Origin: PALSA-555 sp963821325 | Lineage (GTDB): Bacteria; Actinomycetota; Acidimicrobiia; IMCC26256; PALSA-555 | Direction of reading: 5' to 3' | Assembly: GCA_963821325.1 (NCBI GenBank) | Contig: CAWGDC010000006.1 | Coordinates: 1-64,000 of the forward strand | Length of the DNA: 64,000 bases | Shown: positions 8,506 through 17,435 of the stretch, piece by piece | How the letters are laid out: every line of letters starts with the position of its first letter | Numbering within the stretch: position 1 is the first letter of the stretch | Translations under genes and position numbers: made by a program | Notes under the pieces: generated by a model | Databases searched by the model: none | The model's input: the letters and a program-made list of their open reading frames with translations, nothing else | Told to the model about the DNA's origin: nothing

Positions 8506-10268
8506 CAGTCGCTCGCTCCGGCGACGGGGGCCGGCTGGGACTGCGCGAGCACCTGCCGGTACCGCTCGGAGGTGGCGAGCAGCTGCTCGTGGGAGCCCTC
8601 GGCGACGGCCCGGCCGCCGTCGAGGAGCACCACGCGGTCGGCGAGCGCGATCGTCGCGGCGCGGTGGGCGATGATCAGCGTGGTGCGGTCGCGCATCACC
8701 TCGCGTAACGCGGCGCGGATCTCGTGCTCCTTCGTCGGGTCGACCGAGGAGGTGGCGTCGTCGAGGATGAGGACCCGCGGGTCGGCGAGCACGGCGCGGG
8801 CGATGGCGATGCGTTGGCGCTGCCCGCCGGACAGCGAGTAGCCGTGCTCGCCGATGAGCGTGTCGTACCCGTCGGGGAGCGCGTCGATGAACTCGCCGGC
8901 GCCGGCGAGGCGCGCCGCGTTGCGGACCAGGTCCATCGACGCGTCGGGTTCCGCGAAGGCGATGTTCTCAGCGACGCTGTCGGTGAACAAGAACGTGTCT
9001 TCGAACACGATCCCGATGGCGCGGCGCAGGTCGCGGAGCCGCAGGTCGCGGGTGTCGACCCCGTCGAGGACGACACGGCCGGCGTCGGTGTCGTAGAAGC
9101 GGGGCAGCAGCCGGGCGACGGTGGTCTTCCCGCTCGCGGTGGGCCCGACGAGCGCGACGGCCTCGCCGGGGTGCAGGACGAGGTCGAAGCCGTCGAGGAC
9201 GGGCGGCCCGGCGCCGTACGCGAAGCGGACGGCCTCGAAGCGGACCTCGCCGCCCCCGTCGGGCAGCGCGACCGGGTGCGGCGGGTCGGTGACCGCGGCG
9301 TCGGTGACGAGCAGCTCGTCGATGCGGCCGGCCGCGGCCGACGACCGGGCGGCCTGCGCGACGAGCATCCCGACGAGGCGCAACGGCCAGAGGAGATAGA
9401 GGATGTAGGCGTTGAAGGCGACGAGGTCGCCGAGCTGCAGCTGGCCGCGCAGGACGAGGTGGCCGCCGTAGCCGAGGATGATCACCAGCGCGAGGGCGGG
9501 CAGGAAGTCGACGAGCGGCAAGAAGTTGGCGCGCAGGCGCGCCGCGGCGAGCGCCCGGTCCTTGACCTGGCCGGCCTCGACCGCGAGCTGGTCCTCCTGG
9601 CGGGCCTCGGTGCCGAACCCCTTCACGACGCGGATGCCGGCCACGCTCTCCTCGACGACGCCGGAGTAGTCGCCGAGCTCGTTCTGGAGCTGCAGCGACA
9701 CGGGGTGGAGGCGGTGGGAGAACCGGGCGGCGGCGATGCTGAGCAGGGGGAGCGCCCCGAGCGCGAACACCGCGAGGACCACGCTCTGGGACACCATGAC
9801 GATGATCACGCCGGCGAGGAGGAACGTCGTGGCCACGGTGAGCGGCAACAACACGACGACGAGGTTCACCTGCTGGATGTCGCTGTTGGCGCGGGCCATG
9901 AGCTGGCCGGTCTGGGCGCGGTCGTGGAACGCGAAGTGGAGGCGCTGGAGGTGCGCGAAGAGCCGCTCGCGCAGGTCGGTCTCGACGCGGTACGCGATGC
10001 GGAACGCCGTGTAGCGGCGCAGCGCCGTGCCGATGGCCTGCACGACCCCGACGGCCGCGATGAGGATCGCGTACAGGAGGATGTTGTGGTCGTTGCGGGC
10101 CAGGATCCCCTGGTCGATCGCCTCGGCGGCGAGGAGCGGGCCGGCGAGGCGGGCGCCCGTCCAGAGGGCGCCGGCGAGGATCCCGGCGGCGAGCCAGCCC
10201 CGCTGGGTGTTGAGCGCCGAGCGCATGAGCCGCCAACCGGCTCGGCGCGACTCGTGCTGCTCGTCCAA
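8505..10268 (-). CDS. ABC exporter half-transporter (permease-ATPase), partner A
   Basis: A 587-residue protein with six N-terminal transmembrane helices (about residues 20-310) and an ATPase domain from about 340. Walker A is GPTASGKTTVARLL, the signature motif YSLSGGQRQRIAIARA is perfect, Walker B is VLILDDATSSVD and the switch His is in IIAHRAATI. Walker B ends in Asp (LDDATS) where most ATPases have the catalytic Glu; a Glu-to-Asp change in one partner is the hallmark of asymmetric heterodimeric exporters such as TM287/288 and TmrAB. Its partner (start 8505) carries LDEATS, so the pair probably has one degenerate and one active site. The two genes overlap by one base and must be co-translated. 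Confidence 0.93.
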   Translation of the reverse strand: MDEQHESRRAGWRLMRSALNTQRGWLAAGILAGALWTGARLAGPLLAAEAIDQGILARNDHNILLYAILIAAVGVVQAIGTALRRYTAFRIAYRVETDLRERLFAHLQRLHFAFHDRAQTGQLMARANSDIQQVNLVVVLLPLTVATTFLLAGVIIVMVSQSVVLAVFALGALPLLSIAAARFSHRLHPVSLQLQNELGDYSGVVEESVAGIRVVKGFGTEARQEDQLAVEAGQVKDRALAAARLRANFLPLVDFLPALALVIILGYGGHLVLRGQLQLGDLVAFNAYILYLLWPLRLVGMLVAQAARSSAAAGRIDELLVTDAAVTDPPHPVALPDGGGEVRFEAVRFAYGAGPPVLDGFDLVLHPGEAVALVGPTASGKTTVARLLPRFYDTDAGRVVLDGVDTRDLRLRDLRRAIGIVFEDTFLFTDSVAENIAFAEPDASMDLVRNAARLAGAGEFIDALPDGYDTLIGEHGYSLSGGQRQRIAIARAVLADPRVLILDDATSSVDPTKEHEIRAALREVMRDRTTLIIAHRAATIALADRVVLLDGGRAVAEGSHEQLLATSERYRQVLAQSQPAPVAGASD

Positions 10269-10374
10269 CGCTCAAGCTCCCGACCGGACGCGTCCGTGCC
10301 CGGCGCGCGATGTCGCTCAGGCCGTGCGCCAGGCTACCAGGGGGTCTTCGGGACGGCGCCGGGGTTGGCGCGCG

Positions 10375-10548
10375 TCAGGGGCGGGCGCCGTAGAGCTCGG
10401 TGAGCATCTCGACGAGCGCGTCGCGTTCCGCGGCGGGGTCGCCGACGAAGGCGCCGGCGCGCAGGCCGCGCGCCTCGAGGTCGGCGACGACGGTCCCGAC
10501 CCGCGTCGCGTCGGCGCCGATGACGACGACGACCGGGTCGTCGGTCAC
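10375..10548 (-). CDS. Small protein of unknown function, translationally coupled to flavin reductase
   Basis: A 57-residue frame starts at a GTG that overlaps the flavin-reductase stop (GTGA). It begins MTDDPVVVVIGADATRVG and contains a strand-helix pattern (VVVVIGAD, then VADLEARGLRAGAFVGD) like the first half of a Rossmann unit, ending in an acidic helix ALVEMLTELYG. The amino-acid composition and coupling argue for a real gene; I do not recognise a family. No glycine-rich nucleotide-binding loop is evident. It could be a protein fragment or a partner of the reductase. Confidence 0.55.
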   Translation of the reverse strand: MTDDPVVVVIGADATRVGTVVADLEARGLRAGAFVGDPAAERDALVEMLTELYGARP

Positions 10549-11057
10549 GGCGTGACCAGCCGCACGTACTCGCCGCGGAAGAACACGAGGGGGCCGGCGT
10601 GGTGGGTGACGCCGAGGTCGAGGACGCGGCCGACGACGATGATGTGGTCGCCGCCGTCGTACTCGGCCCAGAACTCGCAGTCGAGGTAGGCGAGGACGTC
10701 GTGGAGCACCGGGGAGCCGCCGACCCCGAGGTGCCAGTCGACCTGCCCGAACCGGTCGGCGCCCTTCGTGGCGAACAGGCGCGACAGCTCTTCTTGGTGC
10801 TCGCCGAGGATGTTGACCGCGAAGCGGCGGGCCCGCTCGATGCGGGGCCACGTCGTGGAGCTGCGGGCCACGCAGAACAGCACGAGCGGCGGGTCGAGCG
10901 ACACCGAGGTGAACGCGTTCGCGGCGACGCCCGCCGGCTCGGTGCCGTCCATCGCGGTGATGATCGTGACGCCGGTCGCGAACTGGCCGAGGACCGAGCG
11001 GAAGTCGTCGGCGCCGGGGCGGAGGACCTCGTCGGGCGCCCCCGCGTCGGCGGGCAC
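10545..11057 (-). CDS. Flavin reductase family protein
   Basis: A 170-residue flavin reductase-like (FMN-binding split-barrel) protein, starting at GTG 11057. Recognisable blocks: FRSVLGQFATGVTIITAMDG near residue 20, the FMN-loop GVAANAFTSVSLDPPLVLFC, 'RIERARRFAVNILGEHQEEL', and the C-terminal DHIIVVGRVLDLG. These match HpaC/ActVB-type reductases that supply reduced FMN to two-component monooxygenases, but no oxygenase lies next to it. A small coupled gene follows; the MBL-fold gene is 4 bases upstream, so all three probably form one transcript. Confidence 0.9.
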   Translation of the reverse strand: MPADAGAPDEVLRPGADDFRSVLGQFATGVTIITAMDGTEPAGVAANAFTSVSLDPPLVLFCVARSSTTWPRIERARRFAVNILGEHQEELSRLFATKGADRFGQVDWHLGVGGSPVLHDVLAYLDCEFWAEYDGGDHIIVVGRVLDLGVTHHAGPLVFFRGEYVRLVTP

Positions 11058-11061
11058 GCCG

Positions 11062-11958
11062 CTAGTGCGACCCGACCGAGAGCCGCATGCCCTCGCGGGC
11101 GGCGACGATCTCGGGGCCGCCGATCTTGGCCGAGACGTCGCGGGCGGAGGCGAGCATCCGGTCGATGTCGTCGTCGGAGTGGGTGGGGCAGTGGTGGAAC
11201 AGGGCCAGGCGGCGGGCGCCGGCCAGCGCGGCGACCCGCACGGCGTAGTCGATCGTGCAGTGCCCGAAGTGGCGCTTCACCTCGAACTCGGGGGCGGTGT
11301 GCTCCGCGTCGTGGATCAGCAGGTCGGTGCCGTCACAGAGGTCGAGCACGTCGTCGGGCACGAACTCGTCGGGGTGGCCGGGGGAGCAGCCCTGGCCGTG
11401 GTCCGAGATGTAGGTGACGGACGCGCCCTCGAGCTCGACGCGGTAGCCGAGCGTCGGGTCGGTGTGGCGCACCCAGCGGGACCGCACCTTCGCGCCGTTC
11501 ACCCCGAAGTCGTCGGCACTCGTGTCGAAGAACGTGACCGAGCCGCCCATCTCGTCGGGGGTGATCGGGAAGTACGGGGGCCGCATCACGCCCCGGAACG
11601 TCGCGGCGAGCCCGTCGGGCTGGGTCGGGCCGTGCACGTCGACGCGGGCGTCGGGCCGGAACGCCGGGGTGAAGAACGGCAGCCCGATGATGTGGTCCCA
11701 GTGCAGGTGGGTGAGCAGCGCCGTGGCGAGGTAGGGGGTGTGGAACCGGTTGGCCTCGAGCTCGGCGGCGGCCTGGGCGGTCACGGCGTCGCCGTACGCG
11801 CGGAGGCCGGTCCCGAGGTCGAAGATGATCGGCTGGTGCGCCGCGGCCTCGAGCGCGACGCAGGAGGTGTTGCCGCCGTAGCGCTCGTAGCGGGCGCCGT
11901 CGCAGGGCGTGGAGCCTCGCACGCCCCAGAAGGTGACCGTGACTCCCCCTGGCATCAC
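11062..11958 (-). CDS. MBL-fold metallohydrolase (cyclic-phosphodiesterase-like)
   Basis: A protein of about 298 residues with the beta-lactamase fold. It opens with VTFWGVRGSTPCDG and YGGNTSC, typical for the group related to PDE class II and to ribonuclease-Z-like hydrolases. The metal-binding motif is present as THLHWDHIIGLP (HxHxDH, about residue 90), with further ligands at ISDHGQG and IHDAEHT and a final His in ALFHHCPTHSDDD. Substrate is unknown. Start can be GTG 11958 or ATG 11955. The neighbouring flavin-reductase gene starts 4 bases after its stop. Confidence 0.87.
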   Translation of the reverse strand: MMPGGVTVTFWGVRGSTPCDGARYERYGGNTSCVALEAAAHQPIIFDLGTGLRAYGDAVTAQAAAELEANRFHTPYLATALLTHLHWDHIIGLPFFTPAFRPDARVDVHGPTQPDGLAATFRGVMRPPYFPITPDEMGGSVTFFDTSADDFGVNGAKVRSRWVRHTDPTLGYRVELEGASVTYISDHGQGCSPGHPDEFVPDDVLDLCDGTDLLIHDAEHTAPEFEVKRHFGHCTIDYAVRVAALAGARRLALFHHCPTHSDDDIDRMLASARDVSAKIGGPEIVAAREGMRLSVGSH

Positions 11959-12038
11959 GGCAGGACGATACCCTCGCCGGCCCGTCGCCGGTCACCGTCG
12001 GCGCCGGGCGCACCCGGCGGTCCGGGTGGCCGGCCGGA

Positions 12039-12548
12039 TCAGCGGGGCTCGGGGCCCTCGGCGCGGACCGCCTCGACGCGCACGAGCGCCTCGCGCAGCT
12101 GGTCGATCCACTCGCCCTGGTGCTCGCGGACGAGGCGCACGCACCAGGCCAGCGCCTCGGAGCGGCTGCGGGCGACGCCGGCGTCGACGAGCGTGTCGAG
12201 GGTGCGGCGCTCCCCCATCCGCAGCCGGGTCATGACCGGCGCGGCGACGCTGGTGAACACCGCCTCGTCGTCGCCGCAGCGGGCCGCCCACGACACCTTC
12301 CGGCCGAAGCGGGCCTCGGCCTCGTCGGCGATGCGCATCCGGGCCTGGCGGGTGTCCTCCCGGTAGCCCTGGATGCGGGCCCGCCGGGCGGCCCGTCGGG
12401 CGTCGGCGTCGCCGCCGCCCACGTCCGGCTCGGCGAGGTCGCCGGTCACCAGGATCTCCTCCCGGTCCACCTGCACGTCGGGGGCGCCGGTGAACCAGTC
12501 GCCCGGGACCCGCCCCGCGAACCACCCAACCACCGTGCTCTCGGTCAT
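12039..12548 (-). CDS. Conserved hypothetical protein with C-terminal ribbon-helix-helix-like segment
   Basis: A 169-residue protein I cannot name. The N-terminal 50 residues are acidic and beta-rich (VDREEILVTGDL), followed by a strongly charged helix of alternating Arg/Glu (residues 50-85), and then a segment 'RTLDTLVDAGVARSRSEALAWCVRLV' (two parts) that resembles ribbon-helix-helix or CopG-like regions: a strand, then helix-turn-helix with SRSEAL. A DNA-binding or regulatory role is possible. Upstream, the 21-base gap to the HIT gene is AT-rich and carries a direct repeat (see findings). Confidence 0.65.
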   Translation of the reverse strand: MTESTVVGWFAGRVPGDWFTGAPDVQVDREEILVTGDLAEPDVGGGDADARRAARRARIQGYREDTRQARMRIADEAEARFGRKVSWAARCGDDEAVFTSVAAPVMTRLRMGERRTLDTLVDAGVARSRSEALAWCVRLVREHQGEWIDQLREALVRVEAVRAEGPEPR

Positions 12549-12569
12549 GATGATTACTTTATTACATGA

Positions 12570-13001
12570 TTAGCCGGAGGACAAGGCGCGGCGGAGGGTG
12601 CCGGCGACGGCGGCCATCGCCGCCTCGCTGTCGTAGCGGCCGCGGGGCCAGAAGAAGCCGCGCAGCCCGTCCTTCGGTCGGCGGGGCACGACGTGGAAGT
12701 GGAGGTGGGGGACGCTCTGGCTGACCACGTTGTTGGCGGCGACGAACGTGCCGGCGGCGCCGAGGGCCGCGGGGACGGCGGCGGCGACCCGCTGGACGAC
12801 GGCGAGGTAGGGGCCGAGCTCGTCGGCCGGGAGGTCGGGCAGCGTCGGGATGTGGTCGCGGGGCACGACGAGGGTGTGCCCGGGGAAGAGGGGCCGGCGG
12901 TCGAGGAAGGCGACGGCGTGGGGCTCGTCGAGCACGACGTGGGACGGCTCGGAACCGGCGACGACGCGACAGAAGGCGCAGCTCGGGTCGGAGCCGCTCA
13001 C
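12570..13001 (-). CDS. HIT-family nucleotide hydrolase/transferase
   Basis: A 143-residue histidine-triad protein. It begins with a zinc-type 'CAFCRVVAG' motif and has the His-triad HLHFHVVPR at about residue 102. 'FLDRRPLFPGHTLVVPRDH' is the usual central block. HIT proteins of this size hydrolyse dinucleoside polyphosphates or nucleoside phosphoramidates. The GTG start at 13001 overlaps the stop of the MaoC gene, suggesting co-translation; no obvious functional link. Confidence 0.92.
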   Translation of the reverse strand: MSGSDPSCAFCRVVAGSEPSHVVLDEPHAVAFLDRRPLFPGHTLVVPRDHIPTLPDLPADELGPYLAVVQRVAAAVPAALGAAGTFVAANNVVSQSVPHLHFHVVPRRPKDGLRGFFWPRGRYDSEAAMAAVAGTLRRALSSG

Positions 13002-13510
13002 CCGCCGTCAGGGGATTCGTAGGGGCGGCGGCGGGGCTGGGCACCCGCCCGGGTGGGCACCATCACCTTGCGGCGGAAGTAGCAGACCTCCTCGCCCCGC
13101 TGGTTGAAGCCGCGGCTCTCGACGGTGACGATGCCCCGGTCGGGCTTGCTCTCGGACGGCCTCACGTCGAGGACCTTCGATTCGGCGTAGATGGTGTCGC
13201 CGTGGAAGGTGGGGCGGGCGTGCTTCAGCTCCTCGACCTCGAGGTTGGCGATCGCCGCGCCGCTCACGTCGGGGACGCTCATGCCGAGCACCACCGAGTA
13301 CACGAGGTTGCCGACCACCAGGTTCTTGCCGAACTGCGTCTCGTGCTCCGCGTACCAGGCGTCGAGGTGCAGCGGATGGTGGTTCATGGTGATGAGGCAG
13401 AAGAGGTGGTCGTCGTACTCGGTGATCGTCTTGCCCGGCCAGTGGCGGTACACGTCACCGGGCTCGAAGTCCTCGAGGTAGCGCCCGAAGGGGCGCTCGT
13501 GGACGGTCAT
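12998..13510 (-). CDS. MaoC-family (R)-specific enoyl-CoA hydratase, possible mesaconyl-CoA hydratase
   Basis: A 170-residue hotdog-fold hydratase beginning MTVHERPFGRYLEDFEPGDV. The MaoC hydratase-2 signature region is ITMNHHPLHLDAWYAEHETQFG, with the catalytic-type Asp/His arrangement (residues about 40-55), then LVVGNLVYSVVLGMSV. Single-domain MaoC proteins like this accompany ccr/meaA genes in actinomycetes, where a mesaconyl-CoA/methylmalyl-CoA role has been proposed. A Mcd-like dehydrogenase and a CitE-like lyase lie 5-8 kb away, which supports but does not prove that role. Overlaps the HIT gene. Confidence 0.85.
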   Translation of the reverse strand: MTVHERPFGRYLEDFEPGDVYRHWPGKTITEYDDHLFCLITMNHHPLHLDAWYAEHETQFGKNLVVGNLVYSVVLGMSVPDVSGAAIANLEVEELKHARPTFHGDTIYAESKVLDVRPSESKPDRGIVTVESRGFNQRGEEVCYFRRKVMVPTRAGAQPRRRPYESPDGG

Positions 13511-13556
13511 GCGCGCGAGCGTACCGGCGGTCGCCTCGGCGGCCGGGCGCGGGTTG

Positions 13557-14717
13557 CTACCCGTCGAGGGGATGGCGGGCGAGCAGCCCGCGGGCGATGA
13601 CGAGCCGCTGGATCTCGTTCGTGCCCTCGCCGATGATCATCAGCGGCGCGTCACGGTAGTAGCGCTCGATGGGGAGCTCGGTGGTGTAGCCGACGCCGCC
13701 GTGGATGCGCATCGACTCGGTGGCGATCTCGAACGCGGCCTCGCTGGCGAAGAGCTTCGCCATGCCCGCCTCGACGTCGCAGCGCTCCCCCCGCTGGCGG
13801 CGCTCCGCGGCGTTGCGGGTGAGGAGCCGCGCCGCCTCGAGCTGGGTGCCCATGTCGGCGAGCTTGAGCTGGATGGCCTGATGCTGCGCGATCGGGACGC
13901 CGAACGTCTCGCGCTGCTGGGCGTAGCGCAGCGCCGCCTCGAACGCGGCGCGGGCCACGCCGACCGCACGGGCCGCGATGTTGATGCGCCCCACCTCGAG
14001 GGTGGCGAGCATGAAGTGCCGGCCCCGCCCGAGGCCGGCGTCGCCGCCGAGGACCGCGTCCGCGGGGACGCGATGGTCGTCGTAGACCATGTCGACCGTC
14101 TCGAGGCCCCGGTAGCCGAGCTTGCCGATGTTGCGGCTCACCGTGATGCCCCCGGCCTGCTCGCCGGGCTCCTTGCCGACGAGGAAGCAGGTGATGCCGT
14201 CGTCGGTGCGGGCGGCGAGCGCGACGAGCCCCGACCGGGCGCCGTTCGTCACCCATCCCTTCGTGCCGCTGATCACGTACTCGTCGCCGTCGCGGACCGC
14301 CCGGCAGCGCAGCGCGCCCGTGTCGCTGCCGGCGTCGGGCTCGGACAGCGACAGCGCGGCGCGCACCTCGCCGCTGGCCAGGACGGGCAGCCAGCGTCGG
14401 CGCTGCGCGTCGGTGCCGTGCGCGCCGATGAGGGTCGCCACCATGACGTGCGTGTTCAGGATCCCCGACAGCGACATCCAGCCGGCGGCGAGCTCCTCGA
14501 TCACCCCGATGTAGGTGAGCAGGTCGAGGCCGAGCCCGCCGTACTCGGGGGGGATCGTGGCGCCGAAGAGGCCGAGGTCGCGCATCGTGGCCACCAGCTC
14601 GGCGGGGTACTCGTCGGCGTGCTCGAGGTCCGACGCGACCGGCAGGACGTCGCGGGTGACGAAGCGGCGGACGGTCGCGATCAGCTCGTCGCGGATCGCC
14701 GGGTCGGTCGGGATCAC
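13557..14717 (-). CDS. Acyl-CoA dehydrogenase
   Basis: A 386-residue FAD-dependent dehydrogenase of the standard size, starting at GTG 14717 and overlapping the upstream regulator stop. Signature 1 is ALSLSEPDAGSDTGAL (FAD/substrate side), 'ISGTKGWVTNGARSG' follows, then 'QRETFGVPIAQHQAIQLKLADMGTQLEAA'-type helix 7-8 region and IHGGVGYTTELPIERYYRDA. The catalytic Glu is in GEGTNEIQ (about residue 364). Closest look is to short/branched-chain or butyryl-CoA-type dehydrogenases; chain-length preference cannot be told from sequence alone. Coupling to the LuxR-type regulator by GTGA overlap is notable. Confidence 0.93.
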   Translation of the reverse strand: MIPTDPAIRDELIATVRRFVTRDVLPVASDLEHADEYPAELVATMRDLGLFGATIPPEYGGLGLDLLTYIGVIEELAAGWMSLSGILNTHVMVATLIGAHGTDAQRRRWLPVLASGEVRAALSLSEPDAGSDTGALRCRAVRDGDEYVISGTKGWVTNGARSGLVALAARTDDGITCFLVGKEPGEQAGGITVSRNIGKLGYRGLETVDMVYDDHRVPADAVLGGDAGLGRGRHFMLATLEVGRINIAARAVGVARAAFEAALRYAQQRETFGVPIAQHQAIQLKLADMGTQLEAARLLTRNAAERRQRGERCDVEAGMAKLFASEAAFEIATESMRIHGGVGYTTELPIERYYRDAPLMIIGEGTNEIQRLVIARGLLARHPLDG

Positions 14718-17345
14718 GTCGGATCCGGCTCCCGTGCGAGCGCGTCGCGGAGCTCGCGTCGGCCGCGCACCCCGAGCTTCTCGTAGGCGCGCTGCAGGTG
14801 GTTCTCGACCGTCCGGGCGCTGAGCACGAGCTGGTCGGCGATCTCGCGGCTGGTGAGGTCCTGCGCGGCGAGCTCGGCGACCTCCCGCTCGCGGCGGGTC
14901 AGGTCCAACCCGGGCTGGTCGGGCACGGCGCGGAACGGCTGCGCCCCCTCACACTCGGCGAGGAGGGTGTGGGCGTGCCGGGCGGACGCGGCCGCGGCGC
15001 GGCGCAGCGCGGCCCGCTGGTGCAGCGAGGAGGCGGCCGACGCGGCCTCCGAGCCGAGCAGCGCCGCGCCGAGGTCCTCGAACGACCCCGCCACGTCGTC
15101 GAGCGCCTCGGCGTCCTCGGCGAGCAGGGCGCGGACGTGGGCGAGGCGCGCCGCGACGTAGTCGCTGTCGCTGACCGCGTCGATGCGCTCCAGCCCGGGC
15201 AGCGCGGCGGCCGGGTCGCCGAGACGGGCGAGGTCGTGGTGGGCCCCGGCGGCGAGCGTGAGGCACCCGCCGGCCTCGGCGTCGGCCGCCGCGGCGGCCA
15301 GGACGTCGCGGGCCCGGGACCGCTCGCCGCGGCGGGCGGCGATCCACGCGCGGCCGCGGGCGATCTCGGGGTCGAAGACGTGCACCGGGGTCGGCGGCTC
15401 GTCGTCGAACGCGTCGAACGCCGCGGCGGCGCCGACGAGGTCACCGCTCATGGCACGGGCGCACGCCTGCGCGCCGAACCCCCACCGGGCCGCGGGGTGG
15501 CGGAGCTCCCGGAACACGACGCCGCACTCCTGACCCCACCGGGCCGCGCTCGCGGCGTGGCCCCGGTGCAGCTCGATGCGCCCGAGGATCGACGCGAACC
15601 AGGCGGTGCCGAGCGCGACGCCGAGCTCGAGGGCGACCGTGTAGCCGAGTCGGGCGAGCTCGAAGCCGGCCGCCATCTGGCCGGCCTCGAGCATCGCTTG
15701 CGCCTCGGCGACGAGGTAGATGCCGGGGGCGGGGAGCTGGACCTGGTCGCCCAGCGCCTCGCGGGCCTTGCGGCCGCGGCCGGCGACCGTCGTGGCGTCG
15801 GCCGTGCGGCCCAGCAGCGACAGCGCAACGGCCGCGGGCAGCGCACTGTGCGCGTACGCGAGGTCGGTGCCCTCACCGAGGAGCGGCTCGACGAGCGCGA
15901 TGGCCTCGTGGAGGCGCCCCTGGAACAGCAAGAAGGTGGCGCGCAGCCCGATGAGCCCGTCGCGCATCGCCGGGTCGTCGAGGGCCAGCTCGGCGGCCTG
16001 CACGACCCGCTCGGCGTCCTCGGCGCGTCCGAGCCCACGGAACAGGTTGTCGGCGCGGGCGTGCGACACGTCGGCGCGGCGGCGCGCGTCGGTCGCCTCG
16101 CGCTCCGCGACGGCGAGGATCTCCTCGGCGCGTTCGTGGTCGCCGAGGGCGTCGAGCCCGACCCCCAGGAGGTGCGCGGCGTCGGCGCCGGCGCCGCCGG
16201 CGCGGGCCGCTTCGGCGAGCCGCACGGTGAGCCGGTGGTCCTCGGCGGCGAGCGCCTGGCGGGCCGCGGCGACCATGAGGTCGGGCTCGCCGATGCTGCC
16301 GCTGTCGAGACGCCACACCGCGATGCGCAGCACGTCCTCGCGGCGTTGCGCGCCGCGGGCCTGCACGGCGTCGGCCAGCTGGCCGAGCAGCGCCTGGCGG
16401 CGACGCTCGGGGAGGCCGGCCCGGACCACCTCCGCGTAGAGCGGATGGGCCATGCGCACCTGCCGGCGCTGCGCCTCGGCCTGCACGTCGAGGAGCTGGC
16501 GGCGTTGGAGCTCGTCGATGCCCTCCACGTGCACGAGGTCGACGAGGTCGTCGAGCGCGACCGGCTCGCCGACGGCGACGAGCTCGACCACCTCCCGTTG
16601 GGCGTCCGAGAGGTTGCCGAGGCGCAGGCCGACGACCTCACCGAGCCGGGTCGACGGTGACAGGTCGCGCGACAGCCGCCACAGCCCGCCGACGTCACGG
16701 AGGGCGCCGGCGTCCTCGGCGCCGATGACGAGCTCGCGGAGGAACAGCGCGTTGCCGCCACTCGCCGACCACAACGCCTGGCCGGTGCTGCCGTCGACCG
16801 GCCCACCGAGCGCGGCGGTGAGCAGCTCGCTCGTCGCGGCGCCGTCGAGCACCGGGACGTCGATGCGGGCGAGGTGCTCGTCCTTCCAGAGGTCGACGAC
16901 CGGACCCGGCGCGTCCGCGCCGCTCCGGACGGTGACCACGAGGAACACCTGCGGGGAGACGGCGAGCAGATGGAGGAGCGCCGCGGAGCCGTCGTCGAGC
17001 GCGTGCGCGTCGTCGACGACGAGCAGCAGCCGGCCGTCACCCGCGGCGGCGGTGATCGCCGCCGCGGCCTGCCGGAGCGCGTCGACGTCGCCGTGGTGGC
17101 GGAACGCCGCCGCGAGGTGCGGCGCGAACGCGCCGTAGGGGATCGACGCCACGGCCTGGTTGGCCCGCACCACGGCGTGCAACCAGCCTCGCTCCGTCGC
17201 CAGCGCGATGCACTCCGTGGCGAGACGGGTCTTGCCGACGCCGGGCGGGCCGGCGAGCAAGACCCCCACCGACGTCGCTGTCCATCACCTCGGCGACGGC
17301 GGCGAGCTCCTCGGCGCGGCCCACCAGGGGCCAGACACGGGCCAT
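14714..17345 (-). CDS. Large ATP-binding LuxR-family regulator (LAL/MalT-like), one-base frame break
   Basis: A protein of about 876 residues: an N-terminal AAA/NTPase domain with 'LVGRAEELAAVAEVM', Walker A AGPPGVGKTRLA (about residue 30) and Walker B LLLVVDDAHALDD; a long helical, TPR-like middle; and a C-terminal LuxR DNA-binding domain, LTRREREVAELAAQDLTSRE then LVLSARTVENHLQRAYEKLG. The first 25 residues are out of frame with the rest. Removing one base from the run CCCCC at 17263-17267 (plus strand) joins them as DVGGVLLAGPPGVGKT. The gene ends in GTGA overlapping the acyl-CoA dehydrogenase start, so it may control that fatty-acid-type cluster. Confidence 0.9.
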
Positions 17346-17435
17346 GGCCTGTGCAGTGTTCCACCCGCCCCCGGCTGCCCGCGGGGCCCGCGGCCGTGAC
17401 CTTCGTCGCCCGGCCCGGCGGGGCCAGACTGAGCC

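Noticed and set aside
14798..16660. Plus-strand 620-codon frame over the LuxR regulator
   Set aside because: Antisense shadow of a well-supported gene, Gly/Ala/Arg/Glu-rich, no domain.
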